This document shows, in pieces, positions 1 through 8,726 of a stretch of DNA of 64,000 nucleotides. How positions within the stretch are numbered: position 1 is the first letter of the stretch; each line of letters begins with the position of its first letter. The notes under the pieces are model-generated. The model made no database searches and was not told the origin of the DNA. It saw nothing but the letters and a program-made list of their open reading frames with translations. Origin of the DNA: Symbiopectobacterium purcellii_A (lineage in GTDB: Bacteria > Pseudomonadota > Gammaproteobacteria > Enterobacterales > Enterobacteriaceae); the NCBI RefSeq assembly GCF_052050035.1, contig NZ_CP189882.1:4154001-4218000 (forward strand). The letters are read 5' to 3'. Position numbers and translations under genes: made by a program.

Positions 1-401
1 ATCAAGTCTCGGTTTATCACCGACTGATGGTTGCATGTTTTTACAGCACAGGTCTAACCACTTTGTTAAGACAAATACGCATTCTGGGGATAAATAGCAC
101 ATTTTTAACTGGATAAATGCGTAACGATGTGTTAGCGCTTTTGGCGCCCATTTCTCTCTTCCACCCCGCTACGCTGACCGCAGGTTTACTCCGCACACCA
201 TTTTAACCAACAAATGACTGGATGCTGTTTTTATATCCAGTATACTGCATGTGAACGAATTTCTGAGGCGTGCTGTGAGCGCTTATGCGCTGTTAGCGCT
301 ATGCATGGTTAGTGCTATGCTTGACGCCTCACTCCATTGTTGAACGTTACTGTACGTTGCCTGGTCGCGCGACGTGTGGTCCACTTGCTGGTAGGTTGTT
401 C
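1..401. other. Upstream region of uvrB
   Basis: I see no convincing gene here. The stretch holds the uvrB promoter region with a LexA-type box at 225-240. Just before the gene lies a short run of imperfect direct repeats built on TTAGCGCTATG (about 290-320). The biotin genes that precede uvrB in E. coli are not visible. Confidence 0.6.
225..240 (+). promoter_or_regulatory. LexA (SOS) box upstream of uvrB
   Basis: The 16-mer CTGTTTTTATATCCAG fits the LexA consensus CTG-N10-CAG exactly and closely resembles the SOS box of E. coli uvrB. It lies about 160 bases before the start codon, so uvrB is probably still damage-inducible in this genome. Confidence 0.85.
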
Positions 402-2414
402 ATGAGCAAACCCTTTAAACTGCACTCCGAGTTTACCCCTTCAGGCGATCAGCCTGAAGCAATCCGTCTGTTGGAAGAGGGACTGGAAGCGGGGTTGGCG
501 CATCAGACGTTACTGGGGGTAACCGGTTCGGGAAAAACCTTTACCATTGCCAACGTAATTGCGGATCTTAACCGTCCTACCATGGTGTTGGCACCCAACA
601 AAACGCTGGCGGCGCAACTCTATGGTGAGATGAAAGCGTTTTTTCCCGACAATGCGGTTGAGTATTTCGTTTCTTACTATGATTACTACCAGCCTGAAGC
701 CTATGTGCCCAGCTCGGACACCTTCATCGAGAAAGACGCCTCGGTTAACGAGCATATTGAACAGATGCGCCTGTCTGCCACCAAAGCGCTGCTTGAGCGA
801 CGCGATGTCGTGGTCGTTGCGTCAGTCTCGGCTATCTACGGACTGGGCGATCCCGATCTCTATCTGAAAATGATGCTGCACCTGACGGCCGGCATGATTA
901 TCGATCAACGTTCTATTTTACGCCGACTGACCGAACTGCAATATTCGCGCAACGATCAGGCCTTTACGCGTGGTACTTTCCGCGTGCGCGGCGAAGTGAT
1001 TGATATTTTTCCGGCAGAATCCGATGAGATTGCACTGCGTGTCGAACTGTTCGATGAAGAGGTTGAACGTTTGACGCTGTTCGATCCGCTTACCGGGCAG
1101 CAGTTACAAACGGTGCCGCGTTATACCATCTACCCGAAAACCCACTATGTCACGCCGCGTGAGCGTATTCTTCAGGCGATGGAAGATATCAAAGTGGATC
1201 TCGCAGAACGTCGAAAAATATTTTTGGAAAACAATAAACTGCTGGAAGAACAGCGTTTGACACAGCGTACCCAGTTCGACCTGGAGATGATGAACGAACT
1301 CGGTTATTGCTCCGGTATCGAAAACTATTCGCGCTATCTCTCTGGGCGCGGGCCGGGCGAGGCGCCGCCGACGCTGTTTGACTACCTGCCTGCCGATGGA
1401 TTGCTGGTGATCGATGAGTCCCACGTGACCATCCCACAATTGGGCGGCATGTATCGCGGTGACCGGGCGCGTAAAGAAACGCTGGTCGAATATGGTTTTC
1501 GTCTGCCGTCAGTGCTGGACAACCGGCCGATGAAGTTTGAGGAGTTTCAAGCGCTCGCGCCGCAAATCATCTATGTTTCAGCAACGCCCGGTAATTATGA
1601 GTTGGAACATTCCGGCAGCGATGTCGTCGATCAGGTCGTACGCCCAACGGGGCTGCTCGATCCACTGCTCGAAGTGCGTCCGGTTGCGACGCAGGTGGAA
1701 GATTTGCTGTCTGAAATCCGCAAACGCGTTGTGCTGAACGAGCGCGTGCTGGTCACCACTTTAACTAAACGCATGGCAGAAGATCTCACCGAATACCTTG
1801 AAGAACACGGTGAGCGCGTGCGTTACCTGCACTCGGACATTGACACCGTCGAGCGCGTTGAGATTATCCGCGATCTGCGACTGGGCGAATTTGATGTGCT
1901 GGTGGGCATTAACCTGCTCAGAGAAGGGTTGGACATGCCAGAAGTGTCGCTGGTGGCCATTCTGGACGCTGACAAAGAGGGCTTCCTGCGTTCGGAACGC
2001 TCCTTGATTCAGACCATCGGCCGTGCCGCACGTAACCTCAATGGTAAAGCCATTCTGTATGGGGACAAGATAACGCCCTCGATGCAGCGCGCCATTCAGG
2101 AAACGGAGCGGCGACGCGAGAAGCAGCAAACCTACAACGAGGCGCACGGGATTGTGCCTACCCGGCTTAACAAGAAAATCGACGATATTTTGCAACTGGG
2201 TCGGCCGACGGCTAAGGGTAAGGGGCGTGGTAGCCGTAAAGCGGCTGAACCTGCCGCAGAGTACATGGTGCTGACACCCAAGGCGCTGGAGCAAAAAATT
2301 CGTGAATTGGAGGGCCAAATGATTACGCATGCGCAGAATTTGGAATTTGAAGAGGCTGCAGCATTGCGTGACCAGATTCATGCCTTACGTGAGCGATTTA
2401 TCGCTGCATCCTGA
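402..2414 (+). CDS. uvrB: UvrABC system protein B (excision nuclease subunit)
   Basis: UvrB is the cytoplasmic DNA-damage verification subunit of nucleotide excision repair. It is loaded by UvrA and recruits UvrC. The 670-residue product is full length and close to E. coli UvrB throughout. Visible are the Walker A motif GVTGSGKT near residues 39-46, the tyrosine-rich beta-hairpin YYDYYQPEAY near 92-101, a DESH helicase box, helicase motif VI (QTIGRAARN) and a C-terminal UVR motif that binds UvrC. The start at MSKPF was chosen over an in-frame ATG 30 codons upstream because family members begin there. A LexA box precedes it. No frameshift or stop is seen, so it is probably functional. Confidence 0.97.
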   Translation: MSKPFKLHSEFTPSGDQPEAIRLLEEGLEAGLAHQTLLGVTGSGKTFTIANVIADLNRPTMVLAPNKTLAAQLYGEMKAFFPDNAVEYFVSYYDYYQPEAYVPSSDTFIEKDASVNEHIEQMRLSATKALLERRDVVVVASVSAIYGLGDPDLYLKMMLHLTAGMIIDQRSILRRLTELQYSRNDQAFTRGTFRVRGEVIDIFPAESDEIALRVELFDEEVERLTLFDPLTGQQLQTVPRYTIYPKTHYVTPRERILQAMEDIKVDLAERRKIFLENNKLLEEQRLTQRTQFDLEMMNELGYCSGIENYSRYLSGRGPGEAPPTLFDYLPADGLLVIDESHVTIPQLGGMYRGDRARKETLVEYGFRLPSVLDNRPMKFEEFQALAPQIIYVSATPGNYELEHSGSDVVDQVVRPTGLLDPLLEVRPVATQVEDLLSEIRKRVVLNERVLVTTLTKRMAEDLTEYLEEHGERVRYLHSDIDTVERVEIIRDLRLGEFDVLVGINLLREGLDMPEVSLVAILDADKEGFLRSERSLIQTIGRAARNLNGKAILYGDKITPSMQRAIQETERRREKQQTYNEAHGIVPTRLNKKIDDILQLGRPTAKGKGRGSRKAAEPAAEYMVLTPKALEQKIRELEGQMITHAQNLEFEEAAALRDQIHALRERFIAAS

Positions 2415-2439
2415 TTTCCCTGTGGAGCAAGGAGCCGAC

Positions 2440-2874
2440 ATGACATTTTCTCTACCCGATGTGGATGTACTGTTTATCGCGGGCTTCGGGCCAATCGTTG
2501 CGGACGCGGTGGCCAGTCGATCGCTCTATCTGGACACGTTACATTTGCCGCTTAAACCGCTGGGAGAATCGAGCGATTATCTGGTCGCCGATACGCTCGA
2601 TGGAGTGAAACATTTTGCGCTGTGGCCGTTGGCGCAGGCGAGCCAATCCTGCTTCGGCACTGACCGCTGGCCGGATGATGTCACCGGGCCGCAAAGCTGG
2701 TTGGAGTTTGAAGTTGCTGATATGGCGGCCGCTACGGCTGCGATTAAACGGGCGGGGTATACCTTGCTGGTAGATAACCGACTCGAGCCGTGGGGGCAAT
2801 GGGTGACACGTTTCCTTAGCCCGGAAGCCATTTTAGTTGGTGTTACCCATACGCCGTGGCTACGCGGGGAATAG
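2440..2874 (+). CDS. VOC-superfamily (glyoxalase-like) small protein
   Basis: A 144-residue protein begins at an ATG preceded by a good AAGGAG ribosome site, 25 bases after uvrB. The sequence looks like a vicinal-oxygen-chelate fold: a beta-strand-rich N half, then VADTLDGVKHFALWPL and a second half with WLEFEVADMAAATAAIKRAG and VTRFLSPEAILVGVTHTPW. The substrate is unknown. Members of this superfamily include glyoxalases, dioxygenases and drug-binding proteins, and nothing here separates these. Its position directly after uvrB suggests co-transcription. The reading frame is intact. Confidence 0.7.
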   Translation: MTFSLPDVDVLFIAGFGPIVADAVASRSLYLDTLHLPLKPLGESSDYLVADTLDGVKHFALWPLAQASQSCFGTDRWPDDVTGPQSWLEFEVADMAAATAAIKRAGYTLLVDNRLEPWGQWVTRFLSPEAILVGVTHTPWLRGE

Positions 2875-2892
2875 CCCTCGGTTGCTGCACGG

Positions 2893-3801
2893 TTAGCCCA
2901 GGTGTTGCAGGGTAATTTCCAGCGCCTGGCGCAGCAGTTCGCGATCGTGATGGTGCGGCACGTCGGCCGCGCTTAACGCCTGTTGCATGATGAGACGATC
3001 GTTGATGCCCTGCACCGAGGTGTGTGGACTAACGATAACCGCATCCACCACTTTACGCCCCACCTTGTTTTCGATCATGGCGAGCTTTTGTGCCAGCGTC
3101 ATATGGGCAGCGGCCTGATTGAGCTCTCGGCCCAGATTCCCGATATAGACCATCTGCGCTGGCGTGCGGCGTAGGGCACGCGCCAGATCGTCCAGCAACA
3201 GCAGGGGCATCAGACTGGTCAGAAAGCTGCCCGGACCAATCAGGATCACATCGGCCTGATCGATAGCATCAATCGCTTCCTGCGTCGCCTTGACCACCGG
3301 GTGGAGTTGCAGTTCCTGTGGCAGTACGTTCAGATTGTCTATTTGCACTTCACCGTAGATTTGGTTTCCGCCGGTGTCGGTAGCGACCAGATCGACGGGG
3401 TGTTCAGACATCGGGATCAGCACCGCATCCACTTTCAGCAGCCCACGAATCAGGTTGATGGCTTCCAGCGGCCGCACGCTCAGATGATCCAGCGCTTTGA
3501 GCATCAGGTTGCCCAGATTGTGTCCAGCGAGTTCGCCGCTGCCGGTGAAACGGTATTCAAACATGGCGGAGGCCACACTGGGGCTAGTGATCAGTTGATT
3601 CAGGCAGTTGCGCATGTCTCCCCAGGCGATGCCACCCTCTGCGCGGCGGATCCTTCCCGTCGAACCGCCATTATCGGTGGTTGTCACAATGCCGGTGAGT
3701 CGTGAACCCAATGAAGACAGTGATGACATGACGCGACCGAGGCCGTGCCCGCCACCCAGCGCGACAACCTTGTCGAGATCGGCTAACGTGCGATTGCGCA
3801 T
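2893..3801 (-). CDS. ybhK: YvcK/YbhK family gluconeogenesis-factor-like protein
   Basis: A 302-residue cytoplasmic protein of the YvcK (CofD-like) family, very close to E. coli YbhK. The nucleotide-binding loop GGGHGLGR lies near residues 16-23, followed by TTDNGGSTGRIR and AWGDMRNCLNQL. The Bacillus homologue is needed for growth on gluconeogenic carbon sources and for normal cell shape; the role in enterobacteria is poorly defined. I chose MRNRTLADLD as start to match E. coli, rather than the ATG five codons upstream. It is convergent with the uvrB block. On its other side is the Moco riboswitch and moaA, the same neighbourhood as in E. coli. Confidence 0.93.
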   Translation of the reverse strand: MRNRTLADLDKVVALGGGHGLGRVMSSLSSLGSRLTGIVTTTDNGGSTGRIRRAEGGIAWGDMRNCLNQLITSPSVASAMFEYRFTGSGELAGHNLGNLMLKALDHLSVRPLEAINLIRGLLKVDAVLIPMSEHPVDLVATDTGGNQIYGEVQIDNLNVLPQELQLHPVVKATQEAIDAIDQADVILIGPGSFLTSLMPLLLLDDLARALRRTPAQMVYIGNLGRELNQAAAHMTLAQKLAMIENKVGRKVVDAVIVSPHTSVQGINDRLIMQQALSAADVPHHHDRELLRQALEITLQHLG

Positions 3802-4049
3802 AGAGACCTTTTGCATAAGAGGGGGGAATTCACGTCGCTAAGGTAGCTGATTTCTCAGATAAAGGCGAAAAAAACCAAAAATCTTTGCGGCAGGATGATT
3901 TACGACAATTTTTTCCGTCCCTTTTCGACTATGCTGAAAGCCTGTGTAAGAGAAAAAACCTTTATATATACGCTATATACATAAATATATAACGAATAAC
4001 TGGGTGACGTAGCGCGTGAGTAACACTAGACTCTTCTTTGATTAAATCA

Positions 4050-4171
4050 GACTCCTAGCCTTTGTGCCTAAGTGATGTGGCAGTGACTGCATCATACGGT
4101 GCTCTGGCCGTGACCCTTGAGGTCACCAGGGTGCAGGGGAGAAATGCCCGCGCCTACCGAATTTGGAAAGG
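4050..4171 (+). promoter_or_regulatory. Molybdenum-cofactor (Moco) riboswitch of moaA
   Basis: The leader from ACTCCTAGCC to the base before the moaA ribosome site reproduces the known Moco RNA motif of E. coli moaA. It has the conserved ACTCCTAGCCT start, a CGGTGCTCTGGCCGTGACC core, CACCAGGGTGCAGGGG, and the closing CGCCTACCGAATTTGGAAAGG. In E. coli this RNA lowers expression of the moa operon when Moco is plentiful. Here the aptamer looks complete although its gene is destroyed 49 bases downstream. Confidence 0.88.
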
Positions 4172-4176
4172 TGTTT

Positions 4177-4225
4177 ATGCTAAGTCAATTGACGGATGCG
4201 TTTGCGCGCAAGTTTTACTATTTGC
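4177..4225 (+). pseudogene. moaA: moaA, first 16 codons only
   Basis: ATG at 4177 begins MLSQLTDAFARKFYYL, which matches the N terminus of MoaA, the radical-SAM GTP 3',8-cyclase that starts molybdenum cofactor synthesis. The frame is cut by the end of an IS256 copy at 4226, before the CxxxCxxC iron-sulfur motif. No other piece of moaA or of moaBCDE is present in this window. The gene is dead at this locus. Confidence 0.85.
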
Positions 4226-4487
4226 GAGTCTGTAAAGAATTTCGTGTAAATGGCTCCATCGCTTAACCGGAAATCCGATCTCCACACATCAACATGAATT
4301 GGCTCATAGCCGTTTTCCAGTCTCTGATTGGTAGGGTCCATTTAGCCGAGATATTATGCAAGGCTAGATAGAATAATTTTAGCACCGAGTCATCCGTTGG
4401 AAATATTCGTCGCGTTTTCGTTATCTTGGGCTTTGTTGAATAAATCAGAATTAGCCGACAGGATGACTCCCTCTGCTACACCTGTTA

Positions 4488-4676
4488 GGCTTTGTTGAAT
4501 AATTTAAGATACTGATTTATATGAGCATTATAAAATTTCAGCGACTAATTTTTCCTCTCGGAATGCTTTTTATTGTGCTAACTATTTGATTTGTCGTTCT
4601 AACAAAATACATTCTCTGTAAATGCATTCTAACTAAAGAAGATGTAAATCAAACGGTTAAATTATTCAACAAAGCC
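4488..4676. repeat. MITE-F copy (189 bp)
   Basis: Full 189-bp non-coding element with 20-bp inverted ends GGCTTTGTTGAATAATTTAA, inserted in IS903 copy 1. The target duplication is the 9-mer CACCTGTTA. Confidence 0.95.
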
Positions 4677-5129
4677 CACCTGTTATCCTATCCTGACGCT
4701 GTGTGGCATACCCAACAACGTCATACGGTTCAGCGCTTTGACCATCGCTATGGCTTCACCTACTTGAGCCTCATAGTCACGCAGGCTCAGATGGCCACCC
4801 AGCAAAGTTTTTATGCGGAACATCGCTGTTTCTGCCACTGAACGCCGGTGATAACCCACTTTCTTTTTCCACATATCATTACTCCCGCTCAGACGCTGAT
4901 TCGCCACCGCATGGTTACGTTCATGGTACTTGTCCGGCCAGTATTTGGCTCCGCTTCGCGGCGGGATAAGGGGCCTGATTTTCTTTCTTAGCAACGCATC
5001 GTGGCAGTAACGGGCGTCATAAGCACCGTCTGCTGACACTTCCCTGATTTTTCGGTGGGTTTGGTTAATCAGGCCCGGCAGTGCCTGCGCATCTGTCGTT
5101 CCGCTGAGCGATATAGCCAAGCGACTTAA

Positions 5130-6156
5130 TTTTGATTACACCATATGGACTGAGAACAAACTCTCTGTATCGCAACCCATCTCTCTTTTTTTGCTTTTTG
5201 CTTGTGCCCATTTATGCTCAATTGGGTTAAGATCTGGCGAATATGTAGGCAAATACTCCACCATATACCCTGCATCGATGATGACTTGTTGAATATTATG
5301 TTTTTTGTGAAAAGTGGCATTGTCCATCATGATTACACTGTTTTTAGGGAGTACTGGGATAAGGACTTGTGTGACCCAGGCATAGAAAACATCGCTGTTA
5401 ATATTGATATCAAATAATCCGATAGCAAACAGCGTTGTGCCTAATAAAGCGCCGATAACATTTGTTCTTCCCCTAGCTCCCCAGTTCTTCAGGCCAAAAC
5501 ACCGTTGACCTTTTGGGGAATAGCCGTGAGTCCGTGGGGCATCGTGTGAAAAACCACTTTCATCAATAAAAACAATAGGTTTACCTTCTTTTTCATACTG
5601 TTGTTTTTTTTGTTGAAATCCCTGCCGGGCGTTTTCGTCGGCTTTCGGATGACGTAGAGTTTTTTTTATAGGTCAATCCCAGGCTTTGTTGAATAATTTA
5701 AGATACTGATTTATATAAGCATTATAAAATTTCAACGACTAATTTTTCCTCTCGGAATGCTTTTTATTGTGCTAACTATTTGATTTGTCGTTCTAACAAA
5801 ATACATTCTCTGTAAATGCATTCTAACTAAAGAAGATGTAAATCAAACGGTTAAATTATTCAACAAAGCCTCAATCCCAGCTTTTTAAGCGCTTGCCAAA
5901 TGGCCTTCTGACAAACGCCAAAACGCTCTGCACGTTCTTTTTTGTAAGCATCTGGATATTGTTCAACATCTTTTATCAACTCGGATTTATCGATCTTTCG
6001 CTGACGCGTGGTCGATGCTTTTGACTCTATTTGATTAATCCAACGCGATACAGAGGCAGGGCCAATCCGAAATTGCTTCGCTGTTTCTCGGATACTCAAC
6101 CCTTCGTTTTTCCGTGTAGATATCACTTTACGTCTAAAATCAATTGAATAGCTCAT
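5130..6156 (-). pseudogene. IS630 transposase, frameshifted and interrupted
   Basis: The N-terminal part starts MSYSIDFRRKVISTRKNEG (helix-turn-helix). The catalytic part with IVFIDESGF, MMDNATFH and PDLNPIEH follows in another frame. The oligo-A tract after the codons for GLTYKK has eight A here, against seven in the single-frame copy at 25777. A MITE-F cuts the gene near codon 95. Confidence 0.85.
5682..5870. repeat. MITE-F copy (189 bp)
   Basis: Full copy inserted in the IS630 transposase gene, with 9-bp target duplication TCAATCCCA on both sides. Confidence 0.95.
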
Positions 6157-6732
6157 TTAAATAATGTAATCAAAATTAAGTCGTTTAGCTATAAGTCGGC
6201 ACAGATAATCTCATGCGTCGCACTGTCTGCTGCCAGATGAAGCTTGCGCCACACTCTTCGTCTGTCAGCCCCATGCTGCCTGACTTTCCATTCACCTTCG
6301 CCAAAGACCTTCAGACCGGTACTGTCGATGACCAGATGCGAGATTTCACCACGCGTTGGCGTTTTTATGCTGATACTGACGGTTTTTGCCCGCCGACTGA
6401 CCAGAGAGTAGTCCGGGCAGCGCAGTGGCAGGCTCATCAGTGTAAAAACCGAGTCGACAAAGCCCTGTAATGCCCGGAGAGACAGGTTAAACACGCGCTT
6501 TATCATCAAAACCGTGGTAACAGCCATATCGGTGTAGTAAAGCGGCCGACCACGACCTTCAGGCGAAGAACTGTCAGTCCATGCAGCGATGGCCGACTCA
6601 TAAAGCCAGACCGTCAGGGAGCCGCGTTGTCTGAGTGCTTTGTTGTAGGTGGGCCAGTTGGTGATTTTAAACTTTTGCTTTGCCATGGGGAGCTGCTATC
6701 GGGAGCGATGATAGTGCTTTGATCCGGCGATC

Positions 6733-6921
6733 GGCTTTGTTGAATAATTTAACCGTTTGATTTACATCTTCTTTAGTTAGAATGCATTTACAGAGAATGT
6801 ATTTTGTTAGAACGACAAATCAAATAGTTAGCACAATAAAAAGCATTCCGAGAGGAAAAATTAGTCGTTGAAATTTTATAATGCTTATATAAATCAGTAT
6901 CTTAAATTATTCAACAAAGCC
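6733..6921. repeat. MITE-F copy (189 bp)
   Basis: Full copy near the end of IS903 copy 1. The flanking 9-mers CCGGCGATC and CGGGCGATC differ by one base, so the duplication has probably mutated. Confidence 0.92.
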
Positions 6922-6991
6922 CGGGCGATCCCCTGAAAGTTCGATTTATTCAACAAAGCCGTTATCTTGCGCAATGAAGCATTTAACGACT

Positions 6992-7180
6992 GGCTTTGTT
7001 GAATAATTTAACCGTTTGATTTACATCTTCTTTAGTTAGAATGCATTTACAGAGAATGTATTTTGTTAGAACGACAAATCAAATAGTTAGCACAATAAAA
7101 AGCATTCCGAGAGGAAAAATTAGTCGTTGAAATTTTATAATGCTTATATAAATCAGTATCTTAAATTATTCAACAAAGCC
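6992..7180. repeat. MITE-F copy (189 bp)
   Basis: Full copy inside IS256 copy 1, with target duplication TTAACGACT on both sides. A good reference copy of the family. Confidence 0.95.
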
Positions 7181-8726
7181 TTAACGACTCTATCGCGTTG
7201 GTGGTGTAGATAACCTTGCGGATCTCCGGCGGAAAATCAAAAATGACGATGAGACGTTCCCAATTATTTCTCCACGATGGGCTGATCGTCGGGAACTGCT
7301 CATCCCATTTGTCCGCGAAGGCATCCAGGGCCTCTTCAGCGCCCTCTAGCGTTGCGGAACTATAGATAGTGCGGAGGTCAGCAGCAACGGCTTTACGCTC
7401 TTTCCAGCCGACGTAGCGCAGCGAGTTCCGCACCTGATGCACGATGCAGAGCTGTACCCGCGTATGCGGGTAAACAGCTTCAATGGTATCAGGAAAGCCC
7501 TTCAGGCCATCGCAGCAGGCGATGAAGATGTCCTGTAGCCCACGACTTTTCAGTTCTGTCATTACAGATAACCAGAACTTGGCCCCTCGGTTTTGGCTAT
7601 CCATAGCCCCAGCAGCTCTTTTTCGCCCTGGCCGTTGATGCCTAGAGCCAAGTAAACAGACTTGTTGGTCACGGCTCCGCCGTCCTGGCTTTTGACCACA
7701 ATACAGTCAAGGTAAACAATGGGATAAAACGCATCCAGCGGCCGTTGCTGCCAGCGCTTAACGTCATCCATCACGGCATTGGTCACTTGAGAAATGAAGC
7801 CAGCGGAAACATCGACCCCGTAGACTTCTTTAAAGTGAGCCTGAATATCACGGGTTGATAGCCCTCTGGAATAGAGAAAACTAGTTGCTGAATAGAGACT
7901 TGCATTTTTTGTCAGGCTATTGAGAATAAAAAGAGGTTTAACTTAGAGAATAAAGGTTTGAAATGATCAACAAAGAGCGGTTGTTACGAGATAATCGTTT
8001 ATGTAAAGCAATCATTGGATTATCAGTCGAAGAATTGAAAAATTTAGCCGCTGAATTTTCAGCTTGTTATTTGATTTATCGGAAAAAGAATCGAAAAGAT
8101 CACGAGCGGCAGATGGGTGCAGGGCAGAAAGGATTTATCCCAACCCCATTAGATAAACTGCTTTTTATTTTATTGTATTTAAAATGTTATCCGACCTATG
8201 ATTTGCAAGGACTTCTTTTTGGTTTAGATAGAACACGGGTATGTCGCTGGGTAAAAATATTATTGCCGGTTTTAGAGATGACCTTGAGGCGAGAATGTGT
8301 TTTGCCCGCTCGTCAAATTCGCTCTGCTGAGGAATTTTTTCGCGCCTTTCCTGGAGTTAAAGACGTCTTTATTGATGGGACAGAGCGACCTGTCCAAAAG
8401 CCTAAGAATCTGCGTCGGCGAAAAAAAAATGTATTCGGGAAAGAAAAGACAGACCACTCGAAAAGGGCTTATTATGACTGACGAAACAAGGCAAATTGGA
8501 TTTATCCCCATGAGCAAAAATGGGCGCCGTCACGATAAACGCTTACTCTATAAAGTCGATATAATTCGCCATATTCCTCCTGAGGTAACCATCTGGACAG
8601 ATACCGGTTTTCAAGGTATAGATAAACAGCATCCTAATACACAAATCCCAAAAAAAGGAACTCGAAAAAGACCTTTATCGCCTGAACAAAAACAAGAAAA
8701 TAAAATAATCTCGGGCATCCGTATTA

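Larger units (their letters stand above)
5112..6193 (-). mobile_element. IS630-family element, copy 1, carrying a MITE-F
   Basis: Inserted at a TA in IS903 copy 1. Ends are TATAGCCAAGCGACTTAATT on the left and its variant TATAGCTAAACGACTTAATT read from the right. It holds a MITE-F at 5682-5870. Without this it is about 0.89 kb, like the copies at 16735 and 44287. Confidence 0.93.
4683..6686 (-). pseudogene. IS903-type transposase, split by IS630
   Basis: The N-terminal piece (6194-6686, MAKQKFKITN to IICADL) and the C-terminal piece (4683-5111, from SLSGTT to SVRIG) together match the intact 307-residue transposase at 20103. The IS630 insertion at the TA in codons for SLSG separates them. 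One further difference is Tyr for Asp in WLYESAIAAW. Not functional. Confidence 0.9.
4429..6960 (-). mobile_element. IS903-type (IS5 family) element, copy 1, interrupted
   Basis: It is bounded by the 18-bp IS903-like ends GGCTTTGTTGAATAAATC and its complement, and flanked by the 9-bp repeat GTTATCTTG (4420-4428 and 6961-6969). Inside are a MITE-F at 4488, an IS630 element at 5112-6193 that itself holds a MITE-F, and another MITE-F at 6733. Without these it would be about 1056 bp, like the intact copy at 20027. Confidence 0.92.
4226..7877 (-). mobile_element. IS256-family element, copy 1, interrupted and truncated
   Basis: It begins with the IS256 terminal sequence GAGTCTGTAAAGAATTTCG at the broken end of moaA and runs to 7877, where element C truncates it inside the transposase gene. 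IS903 copy 1 sits at 4429-6960, flanked by 9-bp GTTATCTTG repeats, and a MITE-F at 6992-7180. Bases in the end region (CGTGTAAATGGCTCCATCGC) mark it as the second IS256 subtype of this window, shared with the copies at 49792 and 61911. Confidence 0.9.
4263..7877 (-). pseudogene. IS256 transposase remnant
   Basis: Pieces of a DDE transposase identical in layout to the intact 403-residue protein at 8764-9975. The second Asp motif CCDGLKGF and the Glu motif TTNAIES are present. It is broken by IS903, by a MITE-F after TTNAIESL, and by a one-base deletion near 7585 (four Cs where sister copies have five). The first ~90 codons are missing beyond the element C junction. Not functional. Confidence 0.88.
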
